IMG/VR virus record: IMGVR_UViG_3300035688_000010
Coordinates: 1 to 48,318 of that record
Length of the DNA: 48,318 nt
DNA from: a virus
Strand: one strand, 5' to 3'
The first letter of the stretch is position 1. Every line of letters starts with the position of its first letter. The position numbers and the translations under genes are program-made. This document shows, one piece after another, positions 39,956 through 48,318 of this stretch. The notes under the pieces were generated by a model, which was given only the letters and a program-made list of their open reading frames with translations, searched no databases and had not been told where the DNA came from.

Positions 39956-40183
39956 ATGGTAAGAGCAAAATTTAGATGTGATAGTGTAAGAAAATATCGG
40001 CATTGGGATTGTAAAAAGGGTTTTTTATTTGAGGCAGAATTTAGTGCAGTAATGGACAATAGTGAGGATAACAAAAAATTCTGGGAAGCCACGCCTTCTG
40101 GCTCTATAAAAATTTCAACCTACAAGGAAGACATGTTTGAAGTTGGAAAGGAATATTGCCTTGATTTTATACCAGTAGATTAA
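39956..40183 (+). CDS. Conserved small phage protein (75 aa)
   Basis: ATG at 39956 lies 7 bases after GGAGGT; an ATG five codons upstream overlaps that SD and is rejected. Sequence VRAKFRCDSVRKYRHWDCKK, then SEDNKKFWEATPSGSIKI and VGKEYCLDFIPVD is the pattern of a very common phage protein of unknown role (recalled from memory), often near portal or head genes. Flanked by the direct repeat above. Confidence 0.75.
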   Translation: MVRAKFRCDSVRKYRHWDCKKGFLFEAEFSAVMDNSEDNKKFWEATPSGSIKISTYKEDMFEVGKEYCLDFIPVD

Positions 40184-40208
40184 TCAATCAATTTTTGGGA
40201 GTTCAAGA

Positions 40209-40227
40209 ATGCCGATAACGAATGAAG
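40209..40227 (+). repeat. Direct repeat of the head-gene start, copy 2
   Basis: Matches 39903-39921 with one mismatch and forms the start of the head morphogenesis gene. See copy 1. Confidence 0.65.
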
Positions 40228-41045
40228 TAAGAAAAAAAATCGCTGATAAAATTAAAGAGATAACCAAACAAGGATTTGATTTGAATGATGAAGCCGCAAA
40301 ATCCTTTGTAGATTATATCGGCAAGATTCGAGATGACATAACCAAGAGAATAACTTCCGCAGAAGGTATAGATGCTATTCATCTCAAAGGCATAAAAAAA
40401 GATATAGAAGATATCCTGAATGAATTCAAAACCAAAGGCACTGAATCCCTGCAGAAGTTCCAGGACACCGGATACCAATTGGGTTCGGACTTGGTTACTG
40501 ACCCTCTCAAGTCTGCAGGCGTGAAGGTCGCTATTCCTGGCATATCCAAAGAACAATTAATCATTATGCAGAATATGTCCACAGACCTAATTTCAGGGGC
40601 TTCTGAAGAGGCTAAGGTTAAGATTAAGTCCGCTTTAAACCAAGCATTGCTCGGGGAGTTGACTCCCACCGAGGCCGCCCTGAAGGTGGATTCCGCCTTG
40701 GCAGGTCTTCAAGACAGAGGAGAGGCCATAGTGAGGACAGAGGTGGGCCGGGCATTCTCCATTGCCACCCAGATGCGGCAGGAACAGTATCAGAAAGCTC
40801 TTCCAAGTCTTAAAAAACAATGGTTGACCAGTATTGATGGCCGAGAAAGACCTTCTCATGCGGCCATTAATGGACAGATTAAAAATATAGATGAACCATT
40901 TGAAGTTCCTAACTACCGGACTGGAGGAACAGAAGAAGCAATGTATCCGCATGATCCAAATCTAAGTCCTGAAAATTCTGTAAATTGTCGTTGTGTAATT
41001 TTACCCATAACAGATGAATGGGCTTCTCAGGAGGAAACAGTATGA
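40209..41045 (+). CDS. Mu F-like head morphogenesis protein
   Basis: 278 residues. Helical N-terminal two thirds, then the Mu F/SPP1 gp7 signature: VRTEVGRAFSIATQMRQEQY, WLTSIDGRERPSHAAINGQ and SPENSVNCRCVILPI at the C terminus. Such minor head proteins act next to the portal in procapsid assembly or are injected. SD weak (TTTTGGGAGTTCAAGA). Confidence 0.85.
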   Translation: MPITNEVRKKIADKIKEITKQGFDLNDEAAKSFVDYIGKIRDDITKRITSAEGIDAIHLKGIKKDIEDILNEFKTKGTESLQKFQDTGYQLGSDLVTDPLKSAGVKVAIPGISKEQLIIMQNMSTDLISGASEEAKVKIKSALNQALLGELTPTEAALKVDSALAGLQDRGEAIVRTEVGRAFSIATQMRQEQYQKALPSLKKQWLTSIDGRERPSHAAINGQIKNIDEPFEVPNYRTGGTEEAMYPHDPNLSPENSVNCRCVILPITDEWASQEETV

Positions 41046-41455
41046 AAAAGAAAATCAAGAAAGCAAGCAAAAAAAAACAGAAGGGAGGAAAGAAAATGTT
41101 TGGATTAGGAAAAGAAAAAGAAAAGAAACCAGAAGTGAAACCCGAGGTCATTGGCAGTTCAAATGATTCTCCAAATAAGGTATCTCCCGAAGAACCAAAA
41201 GAAACCATTCCAGAAACCGATGCAACTATTCCAGAAACTGGCGATATACCAGAGCCAGAAAAAACACAGGAGGCAGAAGACATGACACTTACAAGCAAGA
41301 AAGAACCGGAAAAGAAGAAAGAAGTATTGAAGATTGATGGCAAAGAAGTCCGTTCCGTTTACGAGTTCAAAACCTACATTGTTTATGATTTTGTAGGTGG
41401 CGGCAGAAAGAAAGTCATGAAGAAAGATATCAAAAAAGATGAAGAAGGAAAATGA
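41042..41455 (+). CDS. Charged, disordered head-module protein
   Basis: 137 residues. ATG at 41042 follows CAGGAGGAAACAG. A second in-frame start at 41096 also has a strong SD (AAGGGAGG, 7 bases upstream) and would skip the Lys-rich first 18 residues, so two forms are possible. Contains a long acidic Pro/Glu region (SPEEPKETIPETDATIPETG), then a short folded-looking part (VLKIDGKEVRSVYEFKTYIV) and a basic end. Could be a scaffold or a linker. ATGA overlap with the large gene that follows. Confidence 0.65.
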   Translation: MKKKIKKASKKKQKGGKKMFGLGKEKEKKPEVKPEVIGSSNDSPNKVSPEEPKETIPETDATIPETGDIPEPEKTQEAEDMTLTSKKEPEKKKEVLKIDGKEVRSVYEFKTYIVYDFVGGGRKKVMKKDIKKDEEGK

Positions 41456-44400
41456 ATTCTGAATTTTTGATTGATTTATTTTGTCAAGACTTAACAGAGG
41501 GTTTAAGACCAGCCTTCGGTTCTCCGGGTGGTAAGAGATTATTGGCTTCAACAATAGTATCTTACTTCCCGGAGCATAAGGTTTATGTAGAACCATTTGT
41601 AGGTGCAGATGCTGTATTCTTTAAAAAGAAACCTTCGCAAGAAGAAATTTTGAATGATAAAGATTCCGAAATTGCTTTTGCTTATAAATTCATAAAACAG
41701 ATGACAGAATCGGATGTCAAAAATTTACAAAAATTTAAATGTAAATTTGATAGAGATTATTTTTACAAACTTGTAGATTCAAAACCAGATAATGAAATAG
41801 GAAGATTTCATCGTTTTATTTATCTCAATGCTTTTTCCTTTGGTAAATCAATGAACAGCACAGTCAAGAATGCTGGAGGTATTGGCATAAAAGATATATC
41901 TCCCAGATGGCCAAGATTTTTAGAACTCAAAGATAGATTTAAAAATGTTAAAATATACAATAAAGATTGGAAAGATATTGCAAAAGAATATGATGACAAA
42001 AATACTCTATTCTATTTTGACCCGCCATATTTTACTCAGCAAGGACATCTTAAGACAGATATAACACCCGAGGTAATTAATGATTTTCTAAAAAAACTCA
42101 AGGGCAAGTTTCTATTAAGTTTTGCAGGCGAACAAAACGAGAGAAAATATTTTCCTACTTTTAGTTGTAAAAATTTAAAAGTCAAAAGATTTTTAAATCA
42201 GAAGACTTCTAAGATACATGAGGATAACGAGATACTGCTTTCTAATTTTGGATGGTCAAAAAATAAAGAATGGTTGGCGGAAGAAGTATTTCAGGAATTT
42301 CATAAAGAGAATTATAATCCCGTCAAAGATACCGATGCACAGTTGCGGGATAATTGGCGTTTGATATTAGCAAAGTATCATGATGAATTTACTGAAGAAA
42401 GAAAAACAGAATTCAAAGATATTGATGAAGTCATAAAATATGCAAGAATGATTTTAGATGAATTATTAAAACGAGGTTCTTCCGTTGCTACCTTCCACCC
42501 AGATAATATGACAGAATATTCTTTGAGTTTATTAACATCTCTTTTGAAAGAAAAAATAAAACAAAGATTATTTATTGCTAATCCAGAAGCAATTAAGAGA
42601 GGAAGTTCTGAATATATTATGCCTAAACAATATATTCTTGGACAATTTCAAATATTGAATGATGGCAAACAATCTTATGGATTTATTAGACTTGGAATTC
42701 CTCTTGAAGATAATAATAAAATGTATGTGTATCCAATTACTGATTTCATTCCATTTGAAAAACCAATAAATGATGTTGCACCTAAGGGCACTCAAACTTT
42801 CTGGTCTGGGACAATCCTCCATGAAAATACTCAGGAATTCATGCCAGAGCGTTATCAACCTCAAGAACTCCAAAAATTAAATGACTTGGAGCTTATCCAG
42901 AGACACGCCGAGATTGTCAGGATTTGGAAAGAACGAGGTGCCCGGGCCAATGATGAAATGGCGATTAACTCCCATGCCTTTGTAGCCGATGAATTGAAAA
43001 GGCGAGGTTTGGAACATCGCTATAATGAAGATATAGATAAACTTTCAACTGCGGACTTCCCTGTAAAATCAGTGGATGGGAAGTATACTCTTGAAGATGC
43101 ATTAAAATTCTTCAATACGGATTTTTATCTCAAGGATCCATTCCTGGCTCTAACAGGTGGAACAGTGGTTTCTGGCGAAGGTCATGATTGGGATATCTGG
43201 GTTAACTGGAATAATCCTCGGGTAAATCATAGTTGTCCTTATTGTGAGAGATTCCTTCAGCAATTAAGATTCAGATTGCAGTCTCAACTTCCCGAGGAAC
43301 TGCAATCACTCATTCATCTGGTTCCAGAAACGGAAGGCAAGTTTACAAACTACACTCCACTGGCCCGAATGAAAGTTGAATTTATGAAACCAGAAGAGAG
43401 AACATTAATGAGAATGTCTTTGAAAGAACAGGCAAGAGCCGCTTCTAAAGAAGTAAATGCAGAAGCAGAATTATCTTTGAAAGAAGATAAGTTAAAACTA
43501 TTCAGATTTTTCTATGGAATGAAACCCACTCGTTCCGCAGTTCCAAACGAAAGAATGACAAAGGAATTCTTTTTGAGTTTATTTGATGTTGCAGACTTTC
43601 CAGTTTTTTCCAGTAAAAAATTTGATGGAATGCGATGTATAATTTTTGTGGATAATGAAAAAAATAAAATAGAAATATGGAGTGAGGATGGAGAAAATAT
43701 AACTGATAGAATTCCAAATATCGTTAATGCCTTAAGTAAAGCAAAATTAAGTAATGCTATATTTGATGCTGAATTAGAAAAATGGAAAGATGGAAAACAC
43801 TATCCACGAGAAGCAGTTGCAGGTTATATTCACTCCATCGGAGAGCCAGATGATTCAGATATAGTTATGAATATATTCACGGTTCCATTCTATAATGGTA
43901 TTGACTTTCACAATAAAACTGAAAGTGATAGGCAAGAAGTATTATCTGAGACTAACTTTCCTGATTCCCAATCTACCTGGGAAGTTCCTGATACAAAAAT
44001 AAAAATCAATATAGTTCCGAATACAATATCAAATAATATTCAGGAACTTTCAAAGGCATTAGATTTTGTTTCTGACAAACCTGCTTCAGAAGGAATAGTT
44101 GCTAAGAAAGCAAACTCCAAATATTATCTGGATGTTAATTCAAAAGAGGGATGGATTAAGTATCATAAGAATGTTTTATTCTATCCTATAATAATTGAAA
44201 GAGTAAAAACTAAAGTTCCAACTATTTTCAATTATAGATATGGAGTTGATATTGGAGATATGGGGACAGGGAATGAACCTCTGATAGAAATAGATGGCAG
44301 AAAGATAATTGAAGTTGGTTTGACTTTCAATACTGCAGAGAAATTAGAACGAGGAGATATGATTGCAGTTGAAGCCGAGACTATAAATTTAACTGATGAT

Positions 44401-46266
44401 AATGAGAATAATAAAATATTAATTTCTGCTTGGGTTCCAAGATTTATTCCTCTGGATAAAACTTTAGAAAAAGTTCCGAGTGAACCTGATACTTTAAAAT
44501 CTCTTATTCAGAAAGCGGCATTCTCTGAAGTATTGCAACGAAAGACAATTAACAAAGATGGCATAACATTATATGAATCTGAATTCTCCCTGGAAGATAT
44601 GCAACCAAATGAGAGTTTTCATATAGATTATTCTTTCCTTTCAGATGATGATTTCTTTGAAATAAAAGAAACAGAAATTCCAATTCTTAAAGAAGCAAAA
44701 ATGCCACTTGAATCTTATCCCAAGAATTATGGGGTATTTGTTAATCATTTCAGAGGAAAATCCGTTCATCTGGATTTCAGAAGAAGACAGAACGGATTCT
44801 TGCAAGGCGAGACTCTGATGAACGAACCCGCAGGATTGATTACGGAACCAGTAGATACAATCGAGGAAGGCAAGAAGTGGAATGAGGTTCTTCTTAAGAA
44901 AGGTAAATTCAGACCGGACATGGACCCGAATCAGAAGGTAGTTATGGTAGATAAGGCTCAACAGCCTCTCGAATGGTTGAATGCCAGAGAGGTAATATTT
45001 GAACCCGGGCAGGTTGGGGCCACTAAAGAGAATTATGGGGTTCTAATTACCTTCGATGAAGGCATGGTCTATCCGGGAGTCCAGAAAGCATACTTCCGGG
45101 AGTTCTTCTTGGATATGAAAAATTTCAAAGGACGGATGGTTGAACGGGCCATCGGGGTTGGTAAGGAGTGGGAGAAGCCACCTGCAGGACAGACTGTTCA
45201 ATGGCAAGCATGGACTAATATGGTTGAGCAGACTCCTTATCTTTTAACTTCCCGAGGTAGAGAAAAACACGAGGATGTTCCACCCGAAGGAGTCTCCTGG
45301 TTGCCTCCCGAATGGGAAGCGAAGGTTCCACCTGATATGCGTTGGTGGAAGCCAGGACTATCTAATGAACAAAAATTAGCACTTATGGATAAAGCATATA
45401 ACTCTTTAATTGCGAGTGGAGAACTCAAAGATAAACCAATAAAAGAAGAAGAAGTTATTATCCAAGAGAAAAAAGCAAAATTTATCTTAAGATGGCATTG
45501 GTGGAAGGGCCAAGAAGTTATTCGTAATATGCCCGCAGTTGCCTCTCATTGGGATTTGGTAATAGATACCGGGAAGGATTATCTTGATGAATGGAATATC
45601 TGGCAGGATCCATTGATAACTGAAAAGGCAACTGCAGACAGAAAGGTTTGTAATCTTAAATCCCCGATGGGAGATTCAATTCATGGTTGGCTAACTTTCG
45701 AGGGGAGTATACCTGCTATTGATTCTAAAGTTGAAGAAGTAGAAGTGATTAAAAAAATCGAAGAAGTAGAAGTGATTAGAGAAATACAAAATGGAATATA
45801 TTCTGTAAAGAAAAAGAATGGAGATATAATTGAAACCAAAGAAACTTATGCAAAGTTCAAACCTGAACAGATTGCATATTTAGACCAATATAAAAATTTA
45901 TTTACCGGAAAATTAGGTGGTGCCGCTTACGGAAATCCAAATCAAAGAATTCCTGCATATATGCAAATATTGGATTCTGGTAATGTTGAATGGTTAGAAG
46001 ACAATGCTAACTTTGCTTCTTTCAAATTCAATGGTAAAATACTTGATGGATATTGTATTATGAAAAGAGAATCTCCGCAATCTACTATTTGGACATTCTC
46101 AAAAAGTGAATTACCAGTAAAAGAAGAGATATCTGTAGAACAAGAAAACAGAACCATAAAAGTATCCAACCTAACTAAACCAGTAGATGTCAATTTCAAT
46201 GGCAGGGAATATGTCCTGATACCCACCTCGTCGGGAAAATTAAGGCTTGATATTAAGAATAAATAA
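41452..46266 (+). CDS. Multidomain DNA methyltransferase-nucleotidyltransferase-ligase protein
   Basis: 1604 residues in one frame. About 20-270: D12-class adenine methyltransferase (GSPGGKRLLA; YVEPFVGADAVFF; FYFDPPYF with DPPY at 190-193). About 545-640: nucleotidyltransferase-like (GGTVVSGEGHDWDIWV, Asp579/Asp581), with a CPYC pair. About 690-1000: ATP-dependent DNA ligase, KFDG with Lys723 nucleophile, IFDAELE (770-776), SEGIVAKK (879-886) and WIKYHK (901-906). About 1090-1240 and 1340-1420: segments like LigD 3'-phosphoesterase (SVHLDFRRRQNGFLQGETL; ASHWDLVID). A further 150 residues follow. Lies between a head protein and capsid protease, which suggests a virion or capsid-linked role. 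Cleavage into pieces is possible. Confidence 0.85.
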   Translation: MNSEFLIDLFCQDLTEGLRPAFGSPGGKRLLASTIVSYFPEHKVYVEPFVGADAVFFKKKPSQEEILNDKDSEIAFAYKFIKQMTESDVKNLQKFKCKFDRDYFYKLVDSKPDNEIGRFHRFIYLNAFSFGKSMNSTVKNAGGIGIKDISPRWPRFLELKDRFKNVKIYNKDWKDIAKEYDDKNTLFYFDPPYFTQQGHLKTDITPEVINDFLKKLKGKFLLSFAGEQNERKYFPTFSCKNLKVKRFLNQKTSKIHEDNEILLSNFGWSKNKEWLAEEVFQEFHKENYNPVKDTDAQLRDNWRLILAKYHDEFTEERKTEFKDIDEVIKYARMILDELLKRGSSVATFHPDNMTEYSLSLLTSLLKEKIKQRLFIANPEAIKRGSSEYIMPKQYILGQFQILNDGKQSYGFIRLGIPLEDNNKMYVYPITDFIPFEKPINDVAPKGTQTFWSGTILHENTQEFMPERYQPQELQKLNDLELIQRHAEIVRIWKERGARANDEMAINSHAFVADELKRRGLEHRYNEDIDKLSTADFPVKSVDGKYTLEDALKFFNTDFYLKDPFLALTGGTVVSGEGHDWDIWVNWNNPRVNHSCPYCERFLQQLRFRLQSQLPEELQSLIHLVPETEGKFTNYTPLARMKVEFMKPEERTLMRMSLKEQARAASKEVNAEAELSLKEDKLKLFRFFYGMKPTRSAVPNERMTKEFFLSLFDVADFPVFSSKKFDGMRCIIFVDNEKNKIEIWSEDGENITDRIPNIVNALSKAKLSNAIFDAELEKWKDGKHYPREAVAGYIHSIGEPDDSDIVMNIFTVPFYNGIDFHNKTESDRQEVLSETNFPDSQSTWEVPDTKIKINIVPNTISNNIQELSKALDFVSDKPASEGIVAKKANSKYYLDVNSKEGWIKYHKNVLFYPIIIERVKTKVPTIFNYRYGVDIGDMGTGNEPLIEIDGRKIIEVGLTFNTAEKLERGDMIAVEAETINLTDDNENNKILISAWVPRFIPLDKTLEKVPSEPDTLKSLIQKAAFSEVLQRKTINKDGITLYESEFSLEDMQPNESFHIDYSFLSDDDFFEIKETEIPILKEAKMPLESYPKNYGVFVNHFRGKSVHLDFRRRQNGFLQGETLMNEPAGLITEPVDTIEEGKKWNEVLLKKGKFRPDMDPNQKVVMVDKAQQPLEWLNAREVIFEPGQVGATKENYGVLITFDEGMVYPGVQKAYFREFFLDMKNFKGRMVERAIGVGKEWEKPPAGQTVQWQAWTNMVEQTPYLLTSRGREKHEDVPPEGVSWLPPEWEAKVPPDMRWWKPGLSNEQKLALMDKAYNSLIASGELKDKPIKEEEVIIQEKKAKFILRWHWWKGQEVIRNMPAVASHWDLVIDTGKDYLDEWNIWQDPLITEKATADRKVCNLKSPMGDSIHGWLTFEGSIPAIDSKVEEVEVIKKIEEVEVIREIQNGIYSVKKKNGDIIETKETYAKFKPEQIAYLDQYKNLFTGKLGGAAYGNPNQRIPAYMQILDSGNVEWLEDNANFASFKFNGKILDGYCIMKRESPQSTIWTFSKSELPVKEEISVEQENRTIKVSNLTKPVDVNFNGREYVLIPTSSGKLRLDIKNK

Positions 46267-46282
46267 ATTTTAACCTACCCCC

Positions 46283-46312
46283 TTGACAAACAATTAAATC
46301 TCTGGTATAAAT
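46283..46312 (+). promoter_or_regulatory. Strong sigma70 promoter before protease-capsid gene
   Basis: TTGACA (46283-46288, perfect), 17-base spacer and TATAAAT (46306-46312), with TGG before the -10 (TG-n extended -10, 46303-46305). The best promoter in the window; it would drive late capsid expression. Confidence 0.75.
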
Positions 46313-46318
46313 ATACCA
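46303..46318. promoter_or_regulatory. Palindrome over the -10 box, possible operator
   Basis: TGGTATA-AA-TATACCA is a perfect inverted repeat (7 + 2 + 7) covering the whole -10 element and start region of the promoter. A dimeric repressor or activator could bind and block transcription. No repressor gene was identified. Confidence 0.45.
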
Positions 46319-46336
46319 TAAAGTTGAGTGAAATGT

Positions 46337-46363
46337 AACCGACTTCAAGGAGTCGGTTTTTTT
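46337..46363 (+). terminator. Rho-independent terminator/attenuator in the capsid leader
   Basis: AACCGACT (46337-46344) pairs with AGTCGGTT (46351-46358), loop TCAAGG, followed by seven T. It stops transcripts of the large gene and also lies about 20 bases downstream of the predicted start of the promoter at 46283, so that promoter's transcripts must pass it. The loop exposes AAGGAG, 22 bases from the next ATG. Confidence 0.75.
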
Positions 46364-46374
46364 ATTCACAAATT

Positions 46375-48318
46375 ATGGAACCAGAAATACTCAAAGAAGA
46401 AATCCAAATTCTCGAATCGAAAGACACGGAAGGAAAAGAATGGGATGTATGTCTTATCGAAGCGGGCTTATCTAAGAACGGGAAACTCTATCCTAAAGAA
46501 GTTCTACAAAATTCAGTTAATCTATTTGACGGAGTCAAAGCATTCTGTTTTGAATTAGGGCGGAATATGTTCAATCATCTTCCAATCAAAGTTCAAGAGA
46601 TGATTCCTCAAGGATTAGTTAAGAACATTGTCGGGTGGTATGAGAAACCAAGATTCGACTCATTCAGGGATTCGGAAGGAAATCTGAAATGGGGAGTCCT
46701 GGCAAAACTTCATATATCCGAGAATGCGAAATGGCTCTCTCAGTTATTGAAAGATGCATGGGAGCATGGAAAGAAATCTTTACTCGGGTTATCCATTGAT
46801 GGAGCAGGGATAACCGTGAAAGAAGATTATCAAGGCAGGATGATAGATAGAGTCACGGATTTACTCAAGATTAATTCTGTGGACATTGTTACTCAGCCAT
46901 CAGCAGGAGGACAATTAATAAGGCTTCTTGCGAGTATGAATCCACCGGAGGAAGTAAAAATGAACTGGAAAGATTTATTAGATTTTGTTTCAAAGCATGA
47001 TGCAAAGTTGATTGAAGGGATTGACCCGGAGAACATCATGCAGGAACAGGCAATAACTCTTCTGAATAAAGTTGTAGAAATTCAGGAAGATGAAAAACAA
47101 TTCGAGGAAGCACTTGGTTTCTATTCTGCAATGATAGACCAGGTCATTGACTTGATTGACAATGACAAGAATGCAGAAGCCATGAAAGTCCTGGAATTAT
47201 TGAAGGCAAAATTGGATAAATATGGTTACGCATATCCAGTTGCTGGTCAGGCCGTTGGTAAGTATGAATATCCGGTTGCTCAAAAGTATGGATATCCCTA
47301 TGCAGAAGAAAGTTACAATCCGCCAGCGGGATATGGTAAATATGGATATATGCAGAAGAAGAAAGTCAAAAAAGCAAAGGAAGAAGTAATAACTCAGGAG
47401 GAAACTAAGATGACACCAGAAGAATTAAAAAGACTCGAGGAAGCAGAAGGCAAGTTGAAGAAGTTGGATGAGATTGACAATTCCTTGAAGATTAAGGAAT
47501 CCGAAGTCTCACTGAAAGAATCACTCATTGACAGCAAACTGCCCGTTCCCGTGAGAGACCACATGATGAAAGAATATAAGGGTCGCATCATGAGCAAAGA
47601 GGAAATTGACGGAGCAATTAAAAGCCAGAAAGACCTGTTGGCCGCAGTTCTTCAGGAAACAAGTAAGGTGCAGGGATGTGGTAAGGTTGAAATAACCTTA
47701 GACGAGAAAGACAAACTTCAGAAAGCGATGGATGGATTCTTCTTTGACAAAGACATCGACAATGTTCCTCGTTTCAAATCCTTCAGAGAAGCGTTCCGTA
47801 AAGTCACCGGACTTCACGAAGCATCTGCAGTTGAGATGTTATCTGAATCCGTTGGTTTCGTTCCTAAGGAATATCAGCACATGAAGATTACAGAATCACT
47901 GCAGACTTCCAGTTGGGGCCAGATACTTGGCGATTCCGTAACACGCAGAATGGTGGCGGAATTTACTCTTCCTGAATTGCAGTCATGGAGGAAAATAGTT
48001 TCTGAAATTATTCCAGTTTCGGATTTCAGAACCCAACGCAGAATGTTATTGGGCGGATATGGTGTGTTACCTACAGTTTCAGAAACAGGAAGTTACCAGG
48101 CCCTTTCATCTCCGACTGATGATGAGATGACTTATGCAGTGGGAAAGAAAGGTGGAACGGAAGACTTGACAATGGAAATGATTAAAAATGATGATGTTGG
48201 TTCCATTAAAAGAATTCCGAAGAAGTTGGGAAGAGCTGCCGCACAGACCCTATATAGAGCGATATTCGATATGATAGTGAATAACACTGTGCAAATGTGG
48301 GATGGTAAAGTTCTATTC
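46375..48318 (+). CDS. Prohead protease-scaffold-major capsid fusion (5' part)
   Basis: 648 residues here, continuing at position 128 to give 812. Residues 1-190: prohead protease (FNHLP with His68, LLGLSIDG with Ser140, INSVDIVTQPSAGG). 196-345: charged helical scaffold/delta-like part with a Tyr-Gly-Pro-rich stretch (DKYGYAYPVAGQAVGKYEYP). 346-812: capsid domain (KRIPKKLGRAAAQTLYRAIF). The gene lacks a good SD at Met1 but has strong internal SDs before Met196 (GGAGG, ATG 46960) and Met346 (AGGAGG, ATG 47410), so shorter scaffold-capsid and capsid products may be made. No stop interrupts the frame in this window. Confidence 0.85.
   Translation, partial: MEPEILKEEIQILESKDTEGKEWDVCLIEAGLSKNGKLYPKEVLQNSVNLFDGVKAFCFELGRNMFNHLPIKVQEMIPQGLVKNIVGWYEKPRFDSFRDSEGNLKWGVLAKLHISENAKWLSQLLKDAWEHGKKSLLGLSIDGAGITVKEDYQGRMIDRVTDLLKINSVDIVTQPSAGGQLIRLLASMNPPEEVKMNWKDLLDFVSKHDAKLIEGIDPENIMQEQAITLLNKVVEIQEDEKQFEEALGFYSAMIDQVIDLIDNDKNAEAMKVLELLKAKLDKYGYAYPVAGQAVGKYEYPVAQKYGYPYAEESYNPPAGYGKYGYMQKKKVKKAKEEVITQEETKMTPEELKRLEEAEGKLKKLDEIDNSLKIKESEVSLKESLIDSKLPVPVRDHMMKEYKGRIMSKEEIDGAIKSQKDLLAAVLQETSKVQGCGKVEITLDEKDKLQKAMDGFFFDKDIDNVPRFKSFREAFRKVTGLHEASAVEMLSESVGFVPKEYQHMKITESLQTSSWGQILGDSVTRRMVAEFTLPELQSWRKIVSEIIPVSDFRTQRRMLLGGYGVLPTVSETGSYQALSSPTDDEMTYAVGKKGGTEDLTMEMIKNDDVGSIKRIPKKLGRAAAQTLYRAIFDMIVNNTVQMWDGKVLF
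48192..48318. repeat. Terminal direct repeat, right copy
   Basis: Identical to bases 1-127. The capsid frame runs through it in phase, confirming that the ends join. Confidence 0.95.

Noticed and set aside
41159-41596. 145-codon minus-strand frame at the start of the large methyltransferase-ligase gene
   Set aside because: Shadow of an acidic low-complexity region; no promoter or SD on that strand.
1-48318. tRNA genes, rRNA or CRISPR arrays
   Set aside because: No cloverleaf with CCA-compatible stem and TTCGA-type arm, no rRNA-like stretch, and no regularly spaced repeats were found by eye. A tRNAscan run would be decisive.
1-48318. Lysogeny module (integrase, excisionase, CI/Cro)
   Set aside because: No tyrosine or serine recombinase motif and no repressor pair divergently transcribed; all genes lie on one strand.

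Overview
The window is a complete, circularly closed genome of a tailed, long-tailed (siphovirus-like) double-stranded DNA phage. Its first and last 127 bases are identical, so the unit length is 48,191 bp, and the capsid gene runs across the junction. Every supported gene lies on the + strand, genes are tightly packed (many ATGA and TAATG overlaps), and the DNA is AT-rich. Strong Shine-Dalgarno (SD) sequences, sigma70-like promoters and a peptidoglycan peptidase point to a bacterial host. The host group cannot be named from sequence. The style of the fibronectin-III, LamG and beta-helix proteins is common in environmental bacteria. No integrase, excisionase or CI-like repressor is visible, so a lytic lifestyle is the simpler reading.

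Layout, following the circle. (1) 34.2-48.3 kb plus 1-622: packaging and head module with large terminase (N-terminal HTH), a portal split by a LAGLIDADG intein, a C5-cytosine methyltransferase with a long second gene in another frame, a Mu F-like head protein, a 1604-residue protein combining adenine methyltransferase, nucleotidyltransferase, ATP-dependent DNA ligase and phosphoesterase-like segments, and a protease-scaffold-capsid fusion that wraps round the junction. (2) 0.7-9.4 kb: an unusual block in which seven proteins begin with Sec signal peptides or signal anchors, including beta-helix, LamG and fibronectin-III proteins. (3) 9.4-18.9 kb: possible holin, head-tail connectors, tail tube, tape measure, tail hub proteins, fibres and an M15 endolysin. 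(4) 19.0-25.5 kb: recombination/repair genes (RecA-like ATPase, SSB, RuvC-like resolvase, PolX-like nucleotidyltransferase) and a cassette of Cys-rich paralogues. (5) 25.6-34.1 kb: replication initiator-like protein, DnaB-like helicase, many small proteins, YopX, an HNH homing endonuclease behind a switch-like leader, a Cas4/RecB-like nuclease and small membrane proteins.

The most remarkable features are the DNA-modification and DNA-sealing megaprotein inside the capsid module, the exported-protein island between capsid and connector genes, the dual-frame methyltransferase locus, and leaders where a promoter is followed by a terminator or an SD-masking hairpin before the gene. PolX-like enzyme, ATP ligase, nucleotidyltransferase and LigD-like segments together suggest phage-encoded end repair, which is inference. 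All family assignments come from motif reading without database searches.
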